Made by a program: the position numbers and the translations under genes. A model generated the notes under the pieces. That model did not search any database. It saw only the letters and a list, made by a program, of their open reading frames with translations, and was not told where the DNA came from. A DNA stretch of 39,372 nt from Tannerella sp. (GTDB lineage: Bacteria > Bacteroidota > Bacteroidia > Bacteroidales > Tannerellaceae), in contig NZ_JAUMYS010000025.1 of assembly GCF_030528505.1 (NCBI RefSeq), positions 1 to 39,372 of the forward strand, written 5' to 3'. Of this stretch, positions 32,300 to 39,372 are shown in pieces; position 1 is the stretch's first letter; each line of letters begins with the position of its first letter.

Positions 32300-33841
32300 A
32301 TGAAAACAGCACCCCTCATCTCGCTCGCTCTGCTTCCGATTGTCGCGCAGGGAGCGGAAACGCAGGATACCGTCCGTCGTCCGAATATCATCCTGTTTAT
32401 GGTCGACGATATGGGCTGGCAGGATACCTCGCTGCCTTTCTGGACGGAGCGTACCCCGTTCAACGACACGTACGAAACACCGAATATGGAACGTTTGGCC
32501 CGGCAGGGGATGATGTTCACGCAGGCGTATGCCTCGGCCATCAGTTCGCCCACGCGATGCAGCCTGCTCACCGGAGCCAACGCGGCACGACACCGGGTGA
32601 CGAACTGGACGCTCCATCGCAATCAATCGACTGATGCTTCAAGCGATGTCCTCGAATTTCCGCAATGGAATGTGAACGGGATCTGTCAGGTGCCGGGCAT
32701 CGAACAAACCTATTGCGCGACTTCGTTCGTGCAGTTGCTCAAAGAGCACGGATATCATACCATTCATTGCGGAAAGGCGCATTTCGGCGCCATCGATACG
32801 CCGGGCGAAAATCCCGCGCATTTCGGCTTCGAGGTGAACATTGCCGGTCACGCGGCCGGAGGACTGGCCAGCTACCTCGGCGAACAAAACTTCGGCAATC
32901 GTACCGATGGAGGCGCGCAATCGCCCTTTGCCATCCCCGGACTCGAAAAATATCACGGCAAAGACATCTTCGCCACCGAAGCGCTTACGCTCGAAGCCAT
33001 CCGCGCTCTCGACAAGGCGAAGCGATACGGACAACCCTTCTTCCTTTATATGGCGCACTACGCGATCCATATCCCCGTCGATAAAGACATGCGCTTCTAT
33101 GCCAAATATCTCGACAAAGGATTAGACCCCAGAGAAGCGGCTTATGCCGCCCTGATCGAAGGGATGGACAAGAGCCTCGGCGATCTGATGGACTGGCTCG
33201 AAGCGCATGGCGAGGCCGAGCGGACCATTATTCTCTTTATGAGCGACAATGGCGGATTCAGTTGCGGCTCGAAATGGCGAGGCGGCACGCTGCATACCCA
33301 CAACGCTCCCCTCAAAAGCGGAAAAGGCTCGGCTTACGAAGGCGGGATACGCGAACCCATGATCGTTTCATGGCCCGGGCAGGTAAAGCCTCAAACCCGT
33401 TGCGACGATTACCTCATCATCGAAGATTTCTTCCCTTCCATCCTCGAAATGGCCGGAATCGAGAACGATAAAATCGCGCAGCCTATCGACGGACGAAGCT
33501 TCGTCCCTCTCCTCACCGGGAAAGGTCAAAACCCTTCCGACGGTCGCGCGCTCTTCTGGAACTGCCCGAACCTGTGGGACGGCAGCGGGCCGGGAGTCGG
33601 CCCTTCATGTACCATTCGCGAGGGCGACTGGAAACTCATTTATTACTACGAGACCGGCAAGAAGGAACTGTTTAACCTCTCCGAAGATATCGGTGAAACA
33701 CATGAATGCTCCGCCTCCTGTCCGGAACGTGTCATCGCCTTATCCGAAAAGCTCAGCACCTATCTACGCGGCGTCGACGCCCAGCGTCCGTCGTTCAAGG
33801 CCACCGGTAAACCGTGCCCCTGGCCCGACGAAAAAAAGTGA
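32300..33841 (+). CDS. sulfatase, Ser-type formylglycine-dependent
   Basis: Secreted type I sulfatase (513 aa) hydrolysing sulfate esters, probably on host or algal glycans. A signal peptide (MKTAPLIS... to QGAE) is followed by the N-terminal metal site NIILFMVDDMGW. The sulfatase signature is S-S-P-T-R-C-S-L-L-T-G with Ser82 at the formylglycine position, so it is the Ser-type that needs the radical-SAM maturase anSME rather than the Cys-type. HCGKAHFG and FMSDNGGF supply the other active-site and metal residues. No maturase, SusC/SusD pair or glycosidase is nearby. Substrate unknown. Translation could also begin at 32291, adding three residues. Confidence 0.92.
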   Translation: MKTAPLISLALLPIVAQGAETQDTVRRPNIILFMVDDMGWQDTSLPFWTERTPFNDTYETPNMERLARQGMMFTQAYASAISSPTRCSLLTGANAARHRVTNWTLHRNQSTDASSDVLEFPQWNVNGICQVPGIEQTYCATSFVQLLKEHGYHTIHCGKAHFGAIDTPGENPAHFGFEVNIAGHAAGGLASYLGEQNFGNRTDGGAQSPFAIPGLEKYHGKDIFATEALTLEAIRALDKAKRYGQPFFLYMAHYAIHIPVDKDMRFYAKYLDKGLDPREAAYAALIEGMDKSLGDLMDWLEAHGEAERTIILFMSDNGGFSCGSKWRGGTLHTHNAPLKSGKGSAYEGGIREPMIVSWPGQVKPQTRCDDYLIIEDFFPSILEMAGIENDKIAQPIDGRSFVPLLTGKGQNPSDGRALFWNCPNLWDGSGPGVGPSCTIREGDWKLIYYYETGKKELFNLSEDIGETHECSASCPERVIALSEKLSTYLRGVDAQRPSFKATGKPCPWPDEKK

Positions 33842-34111
33842 AATAATTTCTTATTACGCCAGACTAAACCTGTTTGCAAATACTTTTCACTCCTTGGCTA
33901 TTCATCTGATTGTTTCATTTATGCAATCTTAATATTTCTTTGCTTGACTCTTTCCCTGTTTGTATCTGCGCCTCAAAGAACAGAAAGGGAAAAGTACTAC
34001 CCCAACTTATGGTTAGGCTTGGGGAGATGAAATATTGTGCTTTGTTCAGGTTTGGGATATTTTTCAAAAGAGTCGCTCTGTAATCGCAGATCGGTTTTAG
34101 CGGGTCTTGTG
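33842..34111. other. convergent intergenic region
   Basis: Between the converging sulfatase and rnz genes. A CCCCAA/TTGGGG hairpin (34000-34005 with 34019-34024) is the clearest structure, but neither side has a proper U-tract. No gene is visible. Confidence 0.4.
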
Positions 34112-35026
34112 TTAAATTTGCACGATCATACCTTCTTGACCTGCAATTGTGTTCGAAAAAACGGCTTGAGCTTCTCCAAGTAATGGATTAATGTCTTCAT
34201 AACGGGCTGAATAATGTCCAAGTACAAGTTTTTTTACACCTGCCATACGGGCAATTTCTGCGGCTTGACGAGCCGTAGAATGAAACGTTTCTCTGGCGCG
34301 TGCCAACTCACTCTCCATAAACGTAGCTTCATGATATAAGCAGTCAGCTCCTTCAATATAAGGAACAATAGACGGTTCAAAAGCGGTGTCCGAACAGAAC
34401 GCGTAACGTCTCGGTGGTTGTGCCGGTCGCGTCAGTCGTGTGTGAGAAACGGTTACCCCTTCGGGCGTGATAAAATCTTCACCTTGCTTGATTCCCCTCA
34501 ACGCTTTGACCGGCACTTGGTAAAAATCGATCATTTCACGTATCAGATGGGCTTCGCGAGGTTTCTCGGCAAAAAGGTAACCGCACGTAGGTATGCGATG
34601 CTTTAGCGGAATAGACCAGACACTGAGCGAACGATCTTCCATCACCAGTGCATGCTTCCCGGGATCGATCAGGTTCAGTCGTACGGTGTATCCCATTTCT
34701 TTGCAGAATAAGGCAAGGACAGGACGGATAAAATCTCCGAGAGCATAAGGCCCGTGAATCACCAATTCGCCTTTGCGTCCCAACATTCCGAGCGTTGAAA
34801 GCAATCCGGGCAGTCCGAAACAATGATCGCCGTGCAGATGGGAAATGAAAATATGGGTCAGACGATTGAATCGGATACGCATCCTCCTCATTTGTAGCTG
34901 CGCTCCTTCGCCACAATCGATCATATACAGTTTATCGTGCAGATTTACGACTTGAGCGGTTGCCTCGTGACGCAGGGTCGGTGTCGCCGAACCGCATCCC
35001 AGCAAGGTCACATCGAAACGTATCAT
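34112..35026 (-). CDS. rnz: ribonuclease Z
   Basis: Metallo-beta-lactamase-fold endonuclease that trims tRNA 3' trailers. The zinc motif HLHGDH (63-68) is preceded by LLGCGSATPT and MIDCGEGAQLQMRR. Later ligands lie in FCSDTAF, YHEATF and the C-terminal VLGHYSARY. Length 304 aa fits bacterial RNase Z. The frame opens at a TTG (35053) and an ATG (35044), but a -7 box covers 35051-35058, so the Met at 35026 (MIRFDVTLLG), preceded by a purine-rich AGAGAGAAAAA, is the start. Divergent from rpoN. Confidence 0.94.
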   Translation of the reverse strand: MIRFDVTLLGCGSATPTLRHEATAQVVNLHDKLYMIDCGEGAQLQMRRMRIRFNRLTHIFISHLHGDHCFGLPGLLSTLGMLGRKGELVIHGPYALGDFIRPVLALFCKEMGYTVRLNLIDPGKHALVMEDRSLSVWSIPLKHRIPTCGYLFAEKPREAHLIREMIDFYQVPVKALRGIKQGEDFITPEGVTVSHTRLTRPAQPPRRYAFCSDTAFEPSIVPYIEGADCLYHEATFMESELARARETFHSTARQAAEIARMAGVKKLVLGHYSARYEDINPLLGEAQAVFSNTIAGQEGMIVQI

Positions 35027-35050
35027 ATTTTTCTCTCTGTTCATGAGCCG

Positions 35051-35058
35051 CAAAGGTA
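35051..35058 (-). promoter_or_regulatory. rnz promoter, -7 box
   Basis: TACCTTTG on the minus strand, 24 bp before the chosen rnz ATG. It rules out the longest reading of the rnz frame. Confidence 0.6.
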
Positions 35059-35112
35059 CGCATATTTTCCGCTTTCTTCTCGTTGTTCTTTCCCTGTTTC
35101 TTTTTTTTGCAC

Positions 35113-35120
35113 TACCTTTG
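35113..35120 (+). promoter_or_regulatory. rpoN promoter, -7 box
   Basis: TACCTTTG on the plus strand, 25 bp before the rpoN ATG at 35146, after a T-rich stretch. Confidence 0.6.
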
Positions 35121-35145
35121 CACCCACGTTTTCAGATGCTTTTTT

Positions 35146-36603
35146 ATGCAGAAACAGCAATTACAACAAAGTTTACAACAACGTCTTTCACCTCAGCAGA
35201 TTCAGATTATTCGCATGCTCGAATTGCCGGCCATCGAAATGGAAGAACGCATCCGGCAGGAGCTTGAAGAAAATCCGGCGCTCGAAGAAGGACGCGATCC
35301 TTTGTCGGATGGTGAAGCCGATGGTACCGAGGCGGATGAAACCATGTATGAAAGCTCAGAAAACGAAACCGATTTAACCCTTGGCGACTATCTCACCGAA
35401 GATGATATTCCCGATTACCAGCTTCGTGTGATGAACGGCACAAACGAACGACGCGAAGACATTCCCTTCTCTGCCGGCCCTTCGCTCCACGACTTCCTTG
35501 TCGAACAGCTCAGCCTTCGCGATTTGACGGAGGAAGAAAAGAAAATAGGCGAATACATCATTGGCAATATAGATGACGACGGTTACCTGCGGCGCGAACT
35601 GTCTGCCATTGCGGACGACCTGATGTTTAAGGCCGGCGTAGAGGTGAGCAAATCCGATATCGAACCGACTTTGAAAGTCATTCAGGATTTCGAACCCATC
35701 GGCATCGGAGCGCGCAACTTGCAGGAATGTTTGCATATCCAGCTCGAGAAAAAAGAGCAGACGCCTTATACCCGTCAGGCCGCGGATATTATTGATAATC
35801 ATTTTGAAGCGTTTATTCGGAAACATTACGAGAAGATTCAGCGGGCATTGAATATCGATGAAGAGACTTTGCGAGCGGTCTTACACGAGATAACGGCGCT
35901 TAATCCCAAGCCCGGCAACGGTTGGAACGAATCTTCCGAGAGTGCGATGAACGAAATCACACCCGATTTCATCGTCGAAAATCACAACGGTGAACTGACG
36001 CTGAGCATGAATCAGCGGGACGTGCCCGACTTGCGCATCAGCCGCGAATACAGCGATATGTTTCGCGATTATGCCGGAAACAAAACGAACCGCAGTCCGG
36101 AGATGCGCAATGCCGTTCAGTTTGTCAAACAAAAACTCGATGCCGCACAGTGGTTTATCAATGCTGTCCGGCAACGTCAAGAAACTTTACAGCGTACGAT
36201 GGAAGCGATCGTCGTATTGCAAAACGAATTTTTCCTCACCGGCGACGAGACGAGGCTTCGACCGATGATTCTCAAAGACGTAGCCGAACGTGCGGGATAC
36301 GATATTTCGACAATCTCGCGCGTTAGCAACAGCAAATACGTGCAAACGAATTTCGGCATTTATCCGCTGAAGTACTTCTTTTCCGAATCGGCCCGTAACG
36401 AGAGCGGTGAAGAAATATCCACACGCGAAATCAAGCAAATTATGCGCGAATCCATCGATGCGGAAGACAAACAGAACCCTGTCACCGACGACGCGCTTTC
36501 AGCTCTGCTGAAAGAAAAAGGCTATCGATTGGCGCGCCGTACCGTGGCCAAATATCGGGAGCAAATGGGGATCCCCGTCGCCCGGCTCCGAAAAGAAATT
36601 TAA
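35146..36603 (+). CDS. rpoN: RNA polymerase sigma-54 factor (RpoN)
   Basis: Alternative sigma factor that recognises -24/-12 promoters and needs enhancer-binding ATPases. Region I is the Gln/Leu-rich N-terminus ([20 protein letters not shown]), followed by an acidic region II (about 45-100), the core-binding domain, a helix-turn-helix, and a textbook RpoN box, [10 protein letters not shown], near the C-terminus. Length 485 aa is normal. The frame is open to 35083, but the -7 box at 35113 and the conserved start MQKQ place the ATG at 35146. No enhancer-binding protein is in the window. Confidence 0.97.
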   Translation: MQKQQLQQSLQQRLSPQQIQIIRMLELPAIEMEERIRQELEENPALEEGRDPLSDGEADGTEADETMYESSENETDLTLGDYLTEDDIPDYQLRVMNGTNERREDIPFSAGPSLHDFLVEQLSLRDLTEEEKKIGEYIIGNIDDDGYLRRELSAIADDLMFKAGVEVSKSDIEPTLKVIQDFEPIGIGARNLQECLHIQLEKKEQTPYTRQAADIIDNHFEAFIRKHYEKIQRALNIDEETLRAVLHEITALNPKPGNGWNESSESAMNEITPDFIVENHNGELTLSMNQRDVPDLRISREYSDMFRDYAGNKTNRSPEMRNAVQFVKQKLDAAQWFINAVRQRQETLQRTMEAIVVLQNEFFLTGDETRLRPMILKDVAERAGYDISTISRVSNSKYVQTNFGIYPLKYFFSESARNESGEEISTREIKQIMRESIDAEDKQNPVTDDALSALLKEKGYRLARRTVAKYREQMGIPVARLRKEI

Positions 36604-36639
36604 AACAGAACGCTCCATTACGTTTATCGGAAAGTTTTT

Positions 36640-36647
36640 TATCTTTG
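36640..36647 (+). promoter_or_regulatory. gcvH-purE-ispG promoter, -7 box
   Basis: TATCTTTG, 39 bp before the gcvH ATG. The -33 region lacks a clear TTTG. It likely drives gcvH, purE and ispG together. Confidence 0.6.
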
Positions 36648-36686
36648 TCGCGAAATAACATTAACCCAATAAAAAATAATAGAATC

Positions 36687-37064
36687 ATGAATTTCCCGAC
36701 AGAATTGAAGTACACCAAGGATCATGAATGGATCCGTGTCGAGGGCGACTGCGCCTATGTAGGTATTACGGATTATGCACAGAAAGAGCTGGGCGAAATC
36801 GTCTATGTTGATATTCCTACCGAAGGAGAGCATGTGGCTCAGGAAGAGGCGTTCGGCTCTATCGAGGCTGTAAAAACCGTTTCGGACCTGTTGATGCCTG
36901 TATGCGGCGAGGTCCTCGAAGTCAATCCCGAACTCGAAGACAAGCCGGAGTTAATCAATGAAGATCCGTACGGCAAAGGGTGGATCGTAAAAATTAAACC
37001 GGACGACGTAAGCAAGGCGGATGCCCTTCTTTCTGCTGCCGATTACCGGAACCTCATCGGATAA
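36687..37064 (+). CDS. gcvH: glycine cleavage system H protein
   Basis: Lipoyl carrier that shuttles the aminomethyl group between the P, T and L proteins of the glycine cleavage system. The lipoylated Lys63 sits in [36 protein letters not shown] is the usual N-terminal signature (read as HEWIRVEG then VGITDYAQ). Length 125 aa is exact. The start is ATG 36687; an earlier in-frame TTG lies within the -7 box. GcvP and GcvT are not here. It is grouped with purE (6-bp gap) and ispG, an arrangement I recall from other Bacteroidales. Confidence 0.97.
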   Translation: MNFPTELKYTKDHEWIRVEGDCAYVGITDYAQKELGEIVYVDIPTEGEHVAQEEAFGSIEAVKTVSDLLMPVCGEVLEVNPELEDKPELINEDPYGKGWIVKIKPDDVSKADALLSAADYRNLIG

Positions 37065-37070
37065 GCTCGG

Positions 37071-37577
37071 ATGAAACCGGTTGTAAGTATCATCATGGGC
37101 AGTACTTCTGACCTGCCCGTGATGAATAAAGCGGCACAATTCCTCGACGAGATGGAAATTCCGTTCGAGATGAATGCGCTCTCGGCTCATCGTACTCCCG
37201 AAGAAGTGGAACAGTTTGCCAAAAATGCCGCCGGACGCGGAATCAAGGTTATTATCGCGGCCGCCGGTATGGCCGCACACCTCTGCGGTGTGATTGCTTC
37301 GATGACGACGCTGCCCGTCATTGGCGTACCGATCAATGCTTCGCTCGACGGTATGGACGCGTTGTTGGCTATCGTACAAATGCCGCCCGGCATCCCTGTG
37401 GCGACAGTAGGCATCAACGGAGCGCAAAACGCTGCGATTTTGGCTGCACAGATGCTTGCGCTCGGCGATGAGGAACTGAACACTCGCTTGACGGAATATA
37501 AGGAAGATTTGAAGAAGAAGATCGTCAAGGCCAATGAAGAATTGGCTGCTGTGAAGTTTAAATACAAAACGAATTGA
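37071..37577 (+). CDS. purE: N5-carboxyaminoimidazole ribonucleotide mutase (PurE)
   Basis: Converts N5-CAIR to CAIR in de novo purine synthesis. GSTSDLPVM binds the phosphate, SAHRTPE carries the catalytic His, and IAAAGMAAHLCGVIA and GVPINASLDGMDALLAIVQMP follow in order (GVPINAS then QMPPGIPVATV). Length 168 aa is normal for the octameric class I enzyme. PurK, its usual partner, is not in the window. Its TGA overlaps the apparent TTG start of ispG. Confidence 0.97.
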   Translation: MKPVVSIIMGSTSDLPVMNKAAQFLDEMEIPFEMNALSAHRTPEEVEQFAKNAAGRGIKVIIAAAGMAAHLCGVIASMTTLPVIGVPINASLDGMDALLAIVQMPPGIPVATVGINGAQNAAILAAQMLALGDEELNTRLTEYKEDLKKKIVKANEELAAVKFKYKTN

Positions 37578-39319
37578 AGCGCCGTCATACATCGGTCGTA
37601 ACGATCGGGGCAACCCCGCTCGGAGGAACCAACCCGATTCGCATCCAGTCCATGGCCGACGTTTCGACCATGGATACGGATGCGGCCGTAGCTCAGGCGC
37701 TCAGTATGGCCGAAGCGGGTGCCGAATACATCCGTTTTACCGCGCAAGGCGAACGGGAAGCACACAATCTCGGTCTTATCCGCAGCAAATTGCGCGAAAA
37801 GGGTTGCGAGACTCCGCTCGTGGCCGATATTCATTTTAATCCCAAAGCGGCCGAAGTGGCTGCTGTCCATGTCGAGAAAGTTCGGATTAATCCCGGCAAC
37901 TATGTCGATGGGGTACGGAAGTTTCGAAGCGTAGACTATACGGACGAAGAATACGCAGCCGAGCTCCAGAAAATACGCGACCGCTTCATTCCGTTTCTTC
38001 ATCTCTGTCGCGAACATGGCACGGCGATCCGCATCGGGGTGAATCACGGCTCTCTTTCCGACCGTATCATGAATCGTTACGGCGATACGCCCGAAGGTAT
38101 GGTCGCTTCGTGTATGGAATTTCTGCGCCTCTGCAAAGAGGAGCGTTTCAACGATGTGGTACTTTCCGTCAAGGCTTCGAATACAGTCGTCATGGTGCGT
38201 ACCGTGCGACTGCTCGTGCGCACGATGGAAGCCGAAGACATGCATTATCCGTTGCATCTGGGGGTGACCGAGGCCGGTAACGACGAAGACGGGCGTATCA
38301 AAAGCGCTACAGGCATCGGGGCGCTGCTGACCGACGGTATCGGCGATACGATCCGCGTATCGCTCAGTGAGCCGCCTGAGGCAGAGATACCCGTCGCGCG
38401 TAAGCTGGTACGTCATATAGATTCCTGTAGGGAGGCCGAATTCACCGATATGCCGGAAACCTACCAAGGTACGGCCACCGATTATACGCGGGTGACGGAA
38501 GCCGTCGAAATCATCGGGGGAGAACATCTGCCTGTCGTTATTTCATGCCGGAATCCGGATGATGTCGCGATTTCATCGACCGATCGGCCGGATTATCTTT
38601 GGATCTCTTCCGAAGAGAATGAAACACCGCTCTACCGTACAGGCGAGACTTCGACGCCGAGCCATGTCCGTTTGATGGAGGTGACGATCGCCGATCTGAC
38701 TCCTGCGTTTATTACGGAAATCAAGGGAAATAAATCCACGGTATTGGTTTTAAAGAATCAGTCGGCCGACGGGGTGAACGAGGCCCGCGCAGCCGCGCTG
38801 CATCTTAAAGAAGCCCGGTGTCAAACACCGATTATCCTGCATCGTCATTACAACGAGACGGAACTCGAAAGTCTTCAGATCAAAGCGGCGGCCGATCTCG
38901 GCGTGCTGCTTATCGATGGCATCGGAAACGGCCTTATGATTACGAGCGATGGATTCGATGCTTCGGTGACCGATCGCCTTGCTTTCGGTATTCTGCAAGC
39001 CGCACGTGCCCGAATCAGTCGTACGGAATACATTTCATGTCCCGGATGCGGACGGACGCTCTATAACCTGCAAACAACCATCGCCCGCATCAAGGCGGCG
39101 ACATCTCACTTGACGGGATTGAAGATCGGGATCATGGGCTGCATCGTCAATGGCCCCGGCGAAATGGCCGATGCCGATTACGGTTACGTTGGTGCGGGAC
39201 GCGGTCGGATCAGTCTGTATAAAGGGAAGACCTGTGTGCAGAAGAATATTCCAGAAGAAGAAGCCGTAGAGCAATTGCTCAAGCTGATTGCCGAAAACGA
39301 AGAGCGTATCGATCGATAG
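37574..39319 (+). CDS. ispG: (E)-4-hydroxy-3-methylbut-2-enyl-diphosphate synthase, long form (IspG/GcpE)
   Basis: Iron-sulfur enzyme of the MEP isoprenoid pathway converting MEcPP to HMBPP; it thereby supplies the prenyl side chain for menaquinone. The TIM barrel begins GGTNPIRIQSMADVSTMDTD, and the [4Fe-4S] ligands are in SCPGCGRT and GCIVNGPGE near the C-terminus. At 581 aa it is the long form with an extra domain (about residues 275-430) between barrel and Fe-S domain, as in Bacteroidota and plants, not the 370-aa E. coli form. The only possible start in frame after the upstream stop is TTG at 37574, overlapping the purE stop (TTGA). Confidence 0.96.
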   Translation: MKRRHTSVVTIGATPLGGTNPIRIQSMADVSTMDTDAAVAQALSMAEAGAEYIRFTAQGEREAHNLGLIRSKLREKGCETPLVADIHFNPKAAEVAAVHVEKVRINPGNYVDGVRKFRSVDYTDEEYAAELQKIRDRFIPFLHLCREHGTAIRIGVNHGSLSDRIMNRYGDTPEGMVASCMEFLRLCKEERFNDVVLSVKASNTVVMVRTVRLLVRTMEAEDMHYPLHLGVTEAGNDEDGRIKSATGIGALLTDGIGDTIRVSLSEPPEAEIPVARKLVRHIDSCREAEFTDMPETYQGTATDYTRVTEAVEIIGGEHLPVVISCRNPDDVAISSTDRPDYLWISSEENETPLYRTGETSTPSHVRLMEVTIADLTPAFITEIKGNKSTVLVLKNQSADGVNEARAAALHLKEARCQTPIILHRHYNETELESLQIKAAADLGVLLIDGIGNGLMITSDGFDASVTDRLAFGILQAARARISRTEYISCPGCGRTLYNLQTTIARIKAATSHLTGLKIGIMGCIVNGPGEMADADYGYVGAGRGRISLYKGKTCVQKNIPEEEAVEQLLKLIAENEERIDR

Positions 39320-39372
39320 AGGGTGTGTCAAAATGCAATGTTTGGGCACCCCCTCTTTAGGTGTGTAAGAAT
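39319..39372 (-). repeat. partial repeat element at right edge, inverted copy of the 28181-28231 element
   Basis: The sequence starting GAGGGTGTGTCA directly at the ispG stop is the reverse complement of 28181-28231 with about three differences in 51 positions. It can fold AGAGGG..TG against CACCCCCTCT. The element continues past the window end, so whether it is a MITE, an insertion-sequence end or a terminator-type repeat cannot be decided. Confidence 0.75.

Noticed and set aside
32222..32626. N-terminal extension of the rhodanese gene
   Set aside because: Antisense to the sulfatase start and upstream of a -7 box; the lipoprotein signal begins at 32221.
37187..38527. 446-aa minus-strand open frame opposite purE and ispG
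   Set aside because: Covers two well-supported genes on the other strand and has no motif of its own.

Overview
This window comes from a chromosome of the Bacteroidota, most likely the order Bacteroidales. The evidence is repeated TAnnTTTG -7 promoter boxes (the Bacteroidota primary sigma signature), two large TonB-dependent outer-membrane receptors, a DUF4254 plus GT9 pair, the long form of IspG, a Ser-type sulfatase and a lamin-tail secreted protein. I cannot fix the genus. Nearly all of it is housekeeping and cell-envelope sequence; there is no rRNA, tRNA, CRISPR array or prophage that I can support.

Layout. 0.1-6.0 kb, minus strand: a tightly packed menaquinone operon menF-menD-menB-menC-menE. 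6.1-7.1 kb (-): a 6-phosphofructokinase. 7.3-12.1 kb (+): a lipoprotein 5'-nucleotidase and an Oar-like TonB-dependent receptor, closed by a clear terminator. 12.7-14.4 kb (+): DUF4254 and a GT9 glycosyltransferase. 14.5-15.2 kb (-): a small outer-membrane barrel. 15.4-19.6 kb (+): mnmG, uvrC and dtd, with a perfect 14-bp parS-like palindrome between mnmG and uvrC. 19.6-20.4 kb: an 800-bp gene-free stretch with a 3 x 22-bp tandem repeat and two hairpins. 20.4-23.8 kb (+): a compact operon of ketoacyl synthase, inactive chain-length-factor-like partner, 4-TM SMR/EamA-like transporter and RDD membrane protein. 23.9-24.9 kb (+): dusB. 24.9-26.9 kb (-): a lamin-tail protein carrying a recent 525-bp internal duplication. 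27.0-28.1 kb (+): asd.

28.1-32.2 kb is the most unusual part. A 3.3-kb segment carrying an outer-membrane beta-barrel/TonB-type receptor and the decayed C-terminus of what looks like an IS110-family transposase sits between asd and a rhodanese gene. It is flanked by direct repeats: a truncated rhodanese copy on the left and a truncated asd copy on the right. The left copy also carries a roughly 157-bp element with 14-bp terminal inverted repeats, and part of it recurs inverted at the right edge of the window. This looks like integration of foreign DNA by recombination rather than vertical inheritance.

32.3-39.3 kb holds a Ser-type sulfatase (+), RNase Z (-), rpoN (sigma-54, +) and the gcvH-purE-ispG group (+), where ispG appears to start at a TTG overlapping the purE stop.

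By eye the 7-20 kb block is clearly richer in A+T, including third codon positions, than the men operon and the 20.4-28 and 32-39 kb blocks, so the window is a compositional mosaic. No clearly new defence or biosynthetic system is evident. The best candidates for second looks are the duplicated-flank insertion, the orphan KAS/CLF/transporter operon, the parS site and the uncharacterised repeats.
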